Shown here piece after piece: positions 57,506 through 64,000 of a DNA stretch of 64,000 bases (positions are counted from its first letter, which is position 1; each line of letters starts with the position of its first letter). The notes below the pieces were generated by a model. That model did not search any database. It was not told the origin of the DNA and worked only from the letters and a program-made list of their open reading frames with translations. Made by a program: the position numbers and the translations under genes. This DNA is from Methylocystis rosea (GTDB taxonomy: Bacteria; Pseudomonadota; Alphaproteobacteria; Rhizobiales; Beijerinckiaceae), in the NCBI RefSeq assembly GCF_003855495.1, contig NZ_CP034086.1, positions 806,001-870,000 of the forward strand, given 5' to 3'.

Positions 57506-59215
57506 TTACCCGCCTTTGCGTTTTCGGCGCATCAGCAGGCCAGCGCCGACAAGCATGGCGAGGACGCCCAGACCGCCCGCGAAGGCGCGGCGCGCCGGCG
57601 AGTCGAGATCGAGGTCGCCGCGCTTCTGGCCGGCGATGCGCTTCAGTTCGGCGCGAATTTCCGCGCCTTCACGCAGCTTCGTATCCTCGTCGTTGATCTT
57701 CGCCGCCGCGCCGATGAGCTGCGACCAGCCTTCGGTATAGGTGTAGCCGCCGGGGTTCATATGCGCGAGCCCCTTATAGTGCTTGATCTGATGGTGCTCC
57801 CACATGTCGGCGAAGACATATTCGATCGCGCTCGGATTATTGCCCTTCTGCCAGAACAGCTGGAAGAAGCCGCCGGCGTCGTCCTTCTCGGGCGCCGGCG
57901 GCGCCGGACGGTTCGTCGTCTGACCTGGCAACAGCTTGTCGTTGTAGAGCTTCACCAACACGCTGCGCGCCCTCTCGGTGATGTCCAGTCCGGAGATGAT
58001 GCCCTTGTCCATGCCGTCGAGATAGGCTCGCGCGAAGCTGTCGGAGTGACAGTTGGAGCAGGTCGAAACCCACGCATCCTTGCGCTGCGTGAACCAGGGG
58101 TGGTTAAGGTTCTCCGCGATCTTCGGCATCGGCACGAAGGCCCAGCGCGACTTGCGCACCATGTTGTGCGTGAACTTGCCCTGATACTCCATGTGGCAGA
58201 AGGCGCAGGTCGGGGCGTTCATATTGCCCTTTTCCATCGCGTCGGCGAGGCGGACGTTCCAGTCCCATGTGTCGCCGCGCGTCTGATAGATCGTCCCGTG
58301 CTTCGACAGCATGTAGCCTTCGAATTCATTGTGATCGACGCCGTTGTGGCAGATGGCGCAGGCCTGCGGCTTACGCGCTTGCACGGCCGAGAATTCGTGG
58401 CGCGTGTGGCACGAGTTACAGGTCGTCTGCGGCGTATGGCAGAAGGTGCAGCCTTCCGCGACTTCGCGCTGCTCCATCGCCGCCCACACCGCATTTTCGA
58501 CATTGGCTTTCATCGACAGCGCGTGTGAGGGATGGCCGGGCTTCCACTGATCTTGCGGCCAGGTGAAGGTGTCGCGCTCGGACTCGCGTTCGGCGAACTG
58601 CTGCACATGGCATTGTCCGCAGGCGGCGGCGTCGGGCATCCGCAATTCAGTTTTATGCTGGCCATGGTCCTTGCCGACGCCCATATGGCAGTCGATGCAG
58701 CCGACCTCTTTCAGAGGTTCGCCGTTCTTGAGCGTTCCGATCGAGCGGAGGTTATTCTCGACCTCCGTGATCATCGCCTTCTTATAGGCGCGCGCATCCG
58801 AGTCGGGCAGATTGCGAATCGCGTCGAGATTGCCGTGCACGCTGCCCTTCCAGCTGTGCGTCCAGCCGGGCGTCACTTGGCTGTGGCATTCGACGCATTG
58901 CGCGCGCTGCGCGTCGACGTCGATCGTCTGCGGCGGCTTATAGAAGTCGTGCGGATTGAGATATTTCGAGATCGGGATCGGCTCCCAATATTTCGAGAGC
59001 GAGCCTTTGCCGGCGCCTTGCGATTCGTCATAGTAGCGCTTGGTCAGCGCGTCATAGAGCTCCTTGGGCGAGGCGGTCTTCGCAAGACCCAGCGCCTTGA
59101 AGGTTTCATCCGGCGTATCCGCAAGGGCCGGCGTGCAGAGGACAAAGGTCACGGCGAACGCGAGAATCAGCGCGAGGCGAGCCGCGTAATGAGAAACCCT
59201 TTGTGAATTCAGCAT
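57506..59215 (-). CDS. haoA: Octaheme hydroxylamine oxidoreductase
   Basis: Periplasmic multihaem enzyme that oxidises hydroxylamine, a toxic product of ammonia oxidation by methane monooxygenase. It has 569 residues: signal peptide (cleavage ALA|DTPDE, residue 33), then exactly eight CxxCH motifs (CVECH at 107-111, CIDCH, CGQCH, CTFCH, CNSCH, CAICH, CAFCH, CSNCH). The Tyr-rich segment HYKGLAHMNPGGYTYTEGW (479-497) is where the haem P460 cross-linking tyrosine of true HAOs is expected. A C-terminal helix and basic tail (LGVLAMLVGAGLLMRRKRK) suggest membrane anchoring. The start at 59215 has GAGGGAGAG upstream. haoB follows; no cytochrome c554 gene is adjacent. Confidence 0.95.
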   Translation of the reverse strand: MLNSQRVSHYAARLALILAFAVTFVLCTPALADTPDETFKALGLAKTASPKELYDALTKRYYDESQGAGKGSLSKYWEPIPISKYLNPHDFYKPPQTIDVDAQRAQCVECHSQVTPGWTHSWKGSVHGNLDAIRNLPDSDARAYKKAMITEVENNLRSIGTLKNGEPLKEVGCIDCHMGVGKDHGQHKTELRMPDAAACGQCHVQQFAERESERDTFTWPQDQWKPGHPSHALSMKANVENAVWAAMEQREVAEGCTFCHTPQTTCNSCHTRHEFSAVQARKPQACAICHNGVDHNEFEGYMLSKHGTIYQTRGDTWDWNVRLADAMEKGNMNAPTCAFCHMEYQGKFTHNMVRKSRWAFVPMPKIAENLNHPWFTQRKDAWVSTCSNCHSDSFARAYLDGMDKGIISGLDITERARSVLVKLYNDKLLPGQTTNRPAPPAPEKDDAGGFFQLFWQKGNNPSAIEYVFADMWEHHQIKHYKGLAHMNPGGYTYTEGWSQLIGAAAKINDEDTKLREGAEIRAELKRIAGQKRGDLDLDSPARRAFAGGLGVLAMLVGAGLLMRRKRKGG

Positions 59216-59374
59216 GCTCTCCCTCGCCCCTTCTGCGTCTGGCTGCATTGTCGGGGCCGAGGCGGCCAGAGGAAAGGACCACAGGCTTCCCCCCCGATGA
59301 GGCCACCCCCTCAGGCGCCCTATGTGGCTCGTCAAAACGCTGCCTGACGATAAATGATGACTTTAGGAGAAGCC

Positions 59375-60121
59375 ATGACGACGCGTTGGTTCCCCTCAGC
59401 TTTGACGACCGCCGAGGCGCCGCCCGGCATGCGCATCTATGCGATCGGCGACGTTCATGGCCGCGCCGATCTTCTGCACGTTCTCGCCGAAGCGATCGCC
59501 GATGATCTTGCGGCGCGCCGCTGCGATCAGGCGGTCACCGTCTTCGTCGGGGATTACGTCGACCACGGTCTTGGCTCGAATGGCGTTTTGAAACGTTTGT
59601 CCACCGGGGATTTTCCGACGCCCGTCGTGACCCTGCGCGGCAACCATGAAGAAACGATGCTGCGCTTCATCAATGACGCGGCGGCGCTCGACGACTGGGT
59701 CAGCAGCGGCGCGCTGATGACGCTGCATTCCTATGGCGTCGACGCTGGCGAGGAGGTGGCGAAAGGCGGAGCCTCACAGGTTCGGGTGAAATTTCTTGCG
59801 CATTTCCCGGATGAACATCGCCGCTTCATCGAAGAAACGCGGCTTTGGGCGGAATATGGCGGCTATTTCTTCTGCCACGCCGGCATACGGCGCAGCGCGC
59901 CGCTTCATATGCAGGCCTCCCACGATCTGATGAACATCCGCGAGGGGTTTCTCGACTGCGGCGAGCCTTTCGGGAAGGTGATCGTGCATGGGCATACGCC
60001 GCATAACAACGTCGAGGATTTGCCCAACCGGATCAATCTCGACACGCATGCGTTCAAGACCGGCGTGTTGACGGCAGTGGCGCTGGACGGCGCCGAGCGG
60101 CGGTTTATTCAGACCGCGTGA
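59375..60121 (+). CDS. Metallophosphoesterase (PPP-type serine/threonine phosphatase family)
   Basis: A 248-residue calcineurin-like phosphatase with all metal motifs: IYAIGDVHGRADLL, VFVGDYVDHGLGS, TLRGNHEETML, the His in FFCHAGI and VIVHGHTPHNN. This pattern suits bacterial PrpA/ApaH-like protein phosphatases, and the substrate is unknown. The start at 59375 has GGAGAAGCC directly upstream; 59354 is an alternative. It is divergent from haoA (159 bases), so the two could share control signals. Confidence 0.93.
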   Translation: MTTRWFPSALTTAEAPPGMRIYAIGDVHGRADLLHVLAEAIADDLAARRCDQAVTVFVGDYVDHGLGSNGVLKRLSTGDFPTPVVTLRGNHEETMLRFINDAAALDDWVSSGALMTLHSYGVDAGEEVAKGGASQVRVKFLAHFPDEHRRFIEETRLWAEYGGYFFCHAGIRRSAPLHMQASHDLMNIREGFLDCGEPFGKVIVHGHTPHNNVEDLPNRINLDTHAFKTGVLTAVALDGAERRFIQTA

Positions 60122-60125
60122 GGCG

Positions 60126-60506
60126 TCATCCGACGCGCAGCTCGAAGGCGTTTTCGAGATGGCGCGGCAGCCTGCCGGGCGCAACGAAGACCGCGTCGGC
60201 GCGCAGCGTATAATTCATCGCCCAGGGGTTCGCGGCGAGCCAGCGGCCCACAGCCTGCGAGAAGCGGCGGTGTTTTTGCGGCGTGATGGCGATGGCCGCG
60301 TCCTCGAGATCGGCGCGCGCCTTCACTTCGACGAAAATAATGGTGCGGCCGCGCCGCGCGACGATGTCGATTTCGCCGCCATGCGCGCGAAAATTGCGCG
60401 CCAGAATTTGATAGAGCCGCGCCCGCAGCCACAGCGTCGCCGCCGTCTCGGCGCGAAGGCCGTAGACATAGGCGGCGCGGCGGGCGTCGTCCTTTGTCTC
60501 GCTCAC
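60126..60506 (-). CDS. yraN: YraN-family (UPF0102) putative nuclease
   Basis: A 126-residue protein with a restriction-endonuclease-like core: [31 protein letters not shown] gives the G-E-I-D and E-V-K residues of a PD-(D/E)xK site. Function unknown; the gene typically sits beside rsmI, as here, with a repeat element in between. It converges on the phosphatase gene with a four-base gap. Confidence 0.94.
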   Translation of the reverse strand: MSETKDDARRAAYVYGLRAETAATLWLRARLYQILARNFRAHGGEIDIVARRGRTIIFVEVKARADLEDAAIAITPQKHRRFSQAVGRWLAANPWAMNYTLRADAVFVAPGRLPRHLENAFELRVG

Positions 60507-60530
60507 AATGAAACGGGCGCGATCACTATG

Positions 60531-60656
60531 CCCCCTCCCTGTCCCTCCCCCGCTGCGCGGGAGAGGGGACCCTAACGACGCAGATTGTGCAGTTTCATTG
60601 CAGGGACCCGAGTCGAACTCCCTCTCCCGCGAAGCGGGGGAGGGTTGGGGAGGGGG
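60531..60656. repeat. Composite palindromic element between yraN and rsmI
   Basis: It has the same ends and hairpins as the element at 52764-52897 (CCCCCTCCCTGTCCCTCCCCC ... GGGAGGGTTGGGGAGGGGG), with inner hairpins CGCTGCGCGGGAG and CCCTCTCCCGCGAAGCGGGGG, and a different centre of about 58 bases. It splits the rsmI-yraN pair. Confidence 0.82.
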
Positions 60657-60668
60657 CGCAAGTTCATC

Positions 60669-61583
60669 TCACTTCCCCCGTCCCGCCGCCAGCTCCAGCG
60701 CCCGCGCATAGACCTGTCGGCGCGGCTGGCCCGTCGCCGCGGACACCACGCTCGCCGCGTCCTTCACCGAATGCGCGGTCAGCGCCTCTTCGATTTTGGC
60801 GTCGAGATCGGCGGCCGCGGTCAGCGCCGCGTCCGCTCCCGGCGGGGCGACGAGCAGCACGATCTCGCCCCTCGGCGGATCCTCTTCGGCGAGAGTCGCC
60901 GCGAGCTCATCGAGCGCGCCGCGCCGGACCGATTCGAACATTTTGGTCAGTTCGCGGGCGATCGCCGCATTGCGCTTGCCGAGAATCGCCGCGCAATCGG
61001 CGAGCGTTTCGGCCAGCCGCCGCGGGCTTTCGAAAAACACCAGCGTTCCGGGAATCGGCGCGAGTTCCGCGAGCCGCGCGCGCCGCGGTCCGCTCTTGTG
61101 GGGCAGAAAGCCTTCGAAAAAGAAGCGGTCGGTCGGCAGTCCGGCGACGACCAGCGCCGCCAGCACGGCGGAGGGGCCGGGCACCGACGTCACATGCACG
61201 CCTTTCTCGAGCGCCTCTTGGACAAGGCGAAAGCCCGGATCGGAGACGAGCGGCGTGCCGGCGTCGGAGACGAGCGCGAGCTTCGCCCCTGCCTCCAGAC
61301 GCGCCAGAAGGTGAGGCCGGATCACCCTCGCGTTGTGCTCATGATAGGCGATGAGCGGCGTCGAAATCCCGTAATGCGCAAGAAGCGTCTTGGTGACCCT
61401 CGTGTCTTCGGCGACTACCGCGTCCGCTGCGGCGAGGGTGGAGAGGGCGCGAAACGAAACGTCTTTCAGATTGCCGATCGGAGTCGCGACAAGGTGCAGT
61501 CCCGGCTCGATTCTCTCTGCTTCGGCCCGCAGGCCAAAGGCGGTGTAGCTCGCAGCAGGCGGAGAGAGGGCCTCGATGGTCAT
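60669..61583 (-). CDS. rsmI: 16S rRNA 2'-O-methyltransferase RsmI
   Basis: SAM-dependent methylation of C1402 of 16S rRNA. It has 304 residues of the tetrapyrrole-methylase fold: LHLVATPIGNLKDVSFRA, AEDTRVTKTLL, VSDAGTPLVSDPGFRLV and FFFEGFLPHKSGPR are all characteristic. A C-terminal RsmI-type helical domain follows. It is divergent from the LpoA-like gene, the common alphaproteobacterial arrangement. Confidence 0.97.
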   Translation of the reverse strand: MTIEALSPPAASYTAFGLRAEAERIEPGLHLVATPIGNLKDVSFRALSTLAAADAVVAEDTRVTKTLLAHYGISTPLIAYHEHNARVIRPHLLARLEAGAKLALVSDAGTPLVSDPGFRLVQEALEKGVHVTSVPGPSAVLAALVVAGLPTDRFFFEGFLPHKSGPRRARLAELAPIPGTLVFFESPRRLAETLADCAAILGKRNAAIARELTKMFESVRRGALDELAATLAEEDPPRGEIVLLVAPPGADAALTAAADLDAKIEEALTAHSVKDAASVVSAATGQPRRQVYARALELAAGRGK

Positions 61584-61765
61584 GCGCGTCGCCGATCTTT
61601 GTTCGTTTTAAGATATTAGATGTTCGTTTAAGAGGACAAGCGCCAACTGCGCGCCAGCCGCAATTCCTCCAAATGGACCGTCTATTGACTTTCGGCTAGG
61701 GACTCGGACCCTTAGCGCAAAATAGCCGCGCCATGGCGAGAGCCTCGGCGCCGCAGGGGGTTTTC

Positions 61766-62995
61766 ATGTCGACATTGTCTTCTCGCGCGCGGGCCGGCGC
61801 GTTCACGCGCGGCGGGGCCGTGACGATGCGCGCTGCGCTCGTCGGCCTTGCGGCCACTGTCGCCGCCTGCAGTCCCACGAGCGGGCCGTGGGCGCCTGGC
61901 GTGCGCGATCTAAAGCTCAGCGGCGCGACCCAGGTCGCCCCCGCGGAGGGGGAGACGATCGGAACAGGCGCGGTGAAAATCGCGCTGATCGTGCCGCTGA
62001 CCGGCCCTTCAGGTCCGTCCTCGGTCGGCGCGTCGCTGCTCAACGCCGCAAAGCTCGCCTACGCCGACAGCGGCGCCAATGACGTGACCATCCTCGTCAA
62101 GGACGATCGCTCGACGCCGTCGGGCGCCGCCGCGGCGACTCAGGCCGCGATCAACGAGGGCGCCGAAGTCATTTTGGGGCCGGTGTTTGGCGCCGGCGTC
62201 AAGGAGGCCAGCCGCGTTGCGCGTTCCGCCAACAAGCCGATGATCGCCTTCTCCACCGACTCTTCGGCCGCGGGCCGCGGCAGCTATCTGCTGTCCTTCC
62301 CGGTCGAGGGTTATGTCGATCGCGGCGTCAGCTTCGCGTCGCAGCACGGCAAGAAGTCGATTGCGGCGCTCGTGCCCGAAAACGACTATGGCACGCTGGC
62401 GATGGCGCAGTTCCAGCAAAGCGCCGCGACTTACGGCATCCGCGTGCCGGTCATCGAGCGCTACAAGCCCGGCGCGCCCGGCGAGTCAGTGAAGCGTTTG
62501 GCCGCCGCGCGCGATCAGTTCGACGCGCTGTTCATTCCCGAGCAGGCCGAGCAGATGCAGGCGGTGTCGAAGGAGCTGGTGGCGAACGGCATCGATTCCA
62601 AGAAGGTGCAGATTTTCGGCACCGGCCTGTGGAATGATGCGCGCACGCTGAGCCTGCCGGCGCTGCAGGGCGCCTGGTTCACGGCGCCGGAGAACGCCGG
62701 CTTCAACGCTTTCGCGCAGCGCTACAAAGCGAAATACGGCTCCGACCCGGCGCGCGTCGCGACGCTCGCCTATGACGCGGTGTCGCTGGCCATCGCGCTG
62801 TCGCGTTCGCAAGGGTCGCAGCGCTATTCGGAAAGCGTGCTCACCAACCCTTCCGGTTTCAACGGCGCCGACGGCGTCTTCCGCTTCAAGCCGGACGGCG
62901 GCAATGAACGCGGATTGTCGGTGCTGGAGATCGGCGGCGGTTCGGCGAAGATCATCTCGCCCGCGCCGCGCAATTTCACCGGCAACGGCGCGTAG
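61766..62995 (+). CDS. Penicillin-binding protein activator (LppC/LpoA-like lipoprotein)
   Basis: A 409-residue lipoprotein with a periplasmic binding-protein type I fold (Leu/Ile/Val-receptor type): KIALIVPLTGPSGPSSVGASLLN, ILGPVFGAGVKEASRVARSANKP and LVPENDYGTLAMAQF. The lipobox TVAAC puts the acylated cysteine at residue 35. Starts at 61733 or 61826 are also possible; the last would give a compact 14-residue lipoprotein signal. AGGGGG precedes 61766. LpoA activates PBP1a in enterics; the same role here is inferred from fold and from location next to rsmI. Confidence 0.9.
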   Translation: MSTLSSRARAGAFTRGGAVTMRAALVGLAATVAACSPTSGPWAPGVRDLKLSGATQVAPAEGETIGTGAVKIALIVPLTGPSGPSSVGASLLNAAKLAYADSGANDVTILVKDDRSTPSGAAAATQAAINEGAEVILGPVFGAGVKEASRVARSANKPMIAFSTDSSAAGRGSYLLSFPVEGYVDRGVSFASQHGKKSIAALVPENDYGTLAMAQFQQSAATYGIRVPVIERYKPGAPGESVKRLAAARDQFDALFIPEQAEQMQAVSKELVANGIDSKKVQIFGTGLWNDARTLSLPALQGAWFTAPENAGFNAFAQRYKAKYGSDPARVATLAYDAVSLAIALSRSQGSQRYSESVLTNPSGFNGADGVFRFKPDGGNERGLSVLEIGGGSAKIISPAPRNFTGNGA

Positions 62996-63089
62996 CGGTT
63001 CGTTTCGCTCATCCTTCGCGACGCGCCATTCCGGCGCTCTAAGTAGAGTGGGCTCAGTCGGCATTCATTGATTTCTAGTGGAGGATATC

Positions 63090-63572
63090 ATGGCGACCAA
63101 CCGCACGAACGTCTATTCGCCCTCCGAGTTCCTGGAACGCCAGAGCGGTGACGCCTGTCTGCTCCCGCTGACCGTCGTCGGCGTCTCAAAGCCGGGCGCA
63201 GACAAGAATTCCATTCTGTTCGCGCTGGATGTCGCGCGGGATGTCTGGATTAACGTGCCAATCGCGCTTGTCGAAAACGTCGAAGTTTTGGGAGACGCGA
63301 AGTGCGGCGCGGACAGCTATCCGCATGTCCGCCTGCGCATGAAGGATCCGAGTTCGCCCGAAGGTCAGGCCTTCGCCGCCTTCTTCAAGGGGATGGAGAC
63401 CGCGCTTTTCGCGGTGATGCGCAAGGTGACGCCCATCTTGCAAGCGGCGGGAGAGGCGGGCCTGCGCGACGCGTGCCACGACTGCATACATGCCTGCACG
63501 CTGATCGTTCTTCCGCCGGATGATCCGTTCGCGCAGATCACCTGCATGCTGAATTGCAGCGCCTGCCCCTGA
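63090..63572 (+). CDS. Soluble protein with Cys-rich C-terminus, unknown function
   Basis: A 160-residue protein without signal peptide. Most of it is ordinary (NVYSPSEFLERQSGDACLLPL; a helix near FFKGMETALFAVM), but the last 40 residues are cysteine-rich: DACHDCIHACTL, then ITCMLNCSACP, giving CxxCxxxC and CxxxCxxC spacings plus His. Metal or Fe-S binding is possible. GGAGG sits at a good distance before the ATG. No family recognised. A repeat element follows the stop. Confidence 0.75.
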   Translation: MATNRTNVYSPSEFLERQSGDACLLPLTVVGVSKPGADKNSILFALDVARDVWINVPIALVENVEVLGDAKCGADSYPHVRLRMKDPSSPEGQAFAAFFKGMETALFAVMRKVTPILQAAGEAGLRDACHDCIHACTLIVLPPDDPFAQITCMLNCSACP

Positions 63573-63580
63573 CAAACGCT

Positions 63581-63695
63581 TAGAGCAGGTTCCGAAAAAG
63601 TTGACAGACTTTTTCGATGAGAACCTGCTCCACCATTTTGATTTCGAGCGATTCCATATCGATCACATGATTCCATGTGATCGGGAAGCGCTCTA
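63581..63695. repeat. Rhizobiales-type palindromic element overlapping the glyS stop
   Basis: The outer arms TAGAGC (63581-63586) and GCTCTA (63690-63695) are inverses. Inside lie a long hairpin (GAGCAGGTTC with GAACCTGCTC, CGAAAAAGT with ACTTTTTCG) and a perfect hairpin CGATCACATG/CATGTGATCG around ATTC (63660-63683). The right end contains the stop codon of the convergent glyS gene. Confidence 0.85.
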
Positions 63696-64000
63696 GGCGG
63701 TCGCGCTTTCGCCTGCGATCTTGCCGAAATCGGCGACGCCCATCATCACGCGGCGCAGTTCGGCCAGAAGCCGCAACCGGTTCAACCGCAGATCGGCGTT
63801 GTCGGCGTTGACTGTCACATCGTCGAAGAAGACGTCGACCGGCTCGCGAAGTTTCGACAGCGCGCGCATGGCGCCGGCGAAATCTTCCTTCGAAAGATGT
63901 TCGGCGGTCTCTTCTCGCGCGCGGGCGATCGCCGCGGCAAGCTTGTGCTCCTGCGGCTCGATGCGCAGGTTCGGCGCATGGCGATGCGTATAGGCGTCTG
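63693..64000 (-). CDS. glyS: Glycyl-tRNA synthetase beta subunit, 3' end
   Basis: The last 102 codons of GlyS, with the rest beyond the right edge. The ending KLREPVDVFFDDVTVNADNA, then LRLNRLRLLAELRR and VADFGKI, is the characteristic C-terminus of the alpha2beta2-type enzyme's beta subunit. The stop TAG at 63693-63695 lies inside the terminal arm of a palindromic element. Confidence 0.93.
   Translation of the reverse strand, partial: DAYTHRHAPNLRIEPQEHKLAAAIARAREETAEHLSKEDFAGAMRALSKLREPVDVFFDDVTVNADNADLRLNRLRLLAELRRVMMGVADFGKIAGESATA

Noticed and set aside
59216..59335. Longer N-terminus for HaoA from the upstream open frame
   Set aside because: A start at 59215 has a good ribosome site and is followed directly by a standard signal peptide; the extra residues would bury it.

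Overview
The window is a GC-rich, gene-dense chromosomal segment of an alphaproteobacterium of the Rhizobiales (Hyphomicrobiales). Evidence for this is the short alphaproteobacterial-type prolyl-tRNA synthetase followed by lolC/lolD, the sdhCDAB order, ftsK followed by lolA, paired DUF465 mini-proteins, an Omp25-type beta-barrel and Rhizobiales-style intergenic palindromes. An octaheme hydroxylamine oxidoreductase with its HaoB partner (haoA-haoB) points to a methanotroph, most likely a type II Methylocystaceae. No methane monooxygenase gene lies in the window, so the genus is inferred, not shown.

Layout. 1-1.7 kb: the AT-richer 5' part of an AAA ATPase running off the left edge, a YciI-like gene and tRNA-Glu. 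1.8-9.1 kb: ABC-F ATPase, an ECF sigma factor with a periplasmic c-type haem protein, GNAT, proS and the lipoprotein-release genes. 9.1-16 kb: an accessory stretch with an exported single-TM protein that would have an N-terminal histidine after processing, a candidate DSF/c-di-GMP signalling locus (RpfF-like synthase plus membrane PAS-GGDEF-EAL protein, with a divergent crotonase alongside), and a multicopper-oxidase-fold protein lacking key copper ligands. 16-21 kb: tRNA-Leu, tig, clpP, pccA. 21-28 kb: a DUF2490 protein, a putative bicarbonate-uptake operon (small exported protein, beta-carbonic anhydrase, SulP) divergent from a NhaR-type regulator, purEK and a CPA1 antiporter. 28-36 kb: selO between two DUF465 genes, tRNA-Val, a low-GC DUF805 gene, small membrane proteins, a MocR regulator, an MFS carrier and an outer-membrane barrel. 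36-46 kb: sdhCDAB with a possible extra small gene, asd, lolA, ftsK, a BrkB-family protein. 46-56 kb: uvrC, chaA-like, GST, ung with a toxin-antitoxin remnant, tolQRAB without pal. 55-60 kb: desaturase, haoB, haoA. 60-64 kb: phosphatase, yraN, rsmI, an LpoA-like lipoprotein, a Cys-rich protein and the 3' end of glyS.

Most of the window is housekeeping. The parts worth attention are the DSF/c-di-GMP locus, the N-terminal-His protein, the ligand-depleted copper oxidase, the SulP/carbonic anhydrase/NhaR module, the haoAB locus with its adjacent desaturase, and several composite palindromic elements, one of which supplies the stop codon of glyS. No CRISPR array, rRNA gene, transposase or integrase was found. 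After trimming gene starts, no stretch over 300 bases lacks a gene or RNA.
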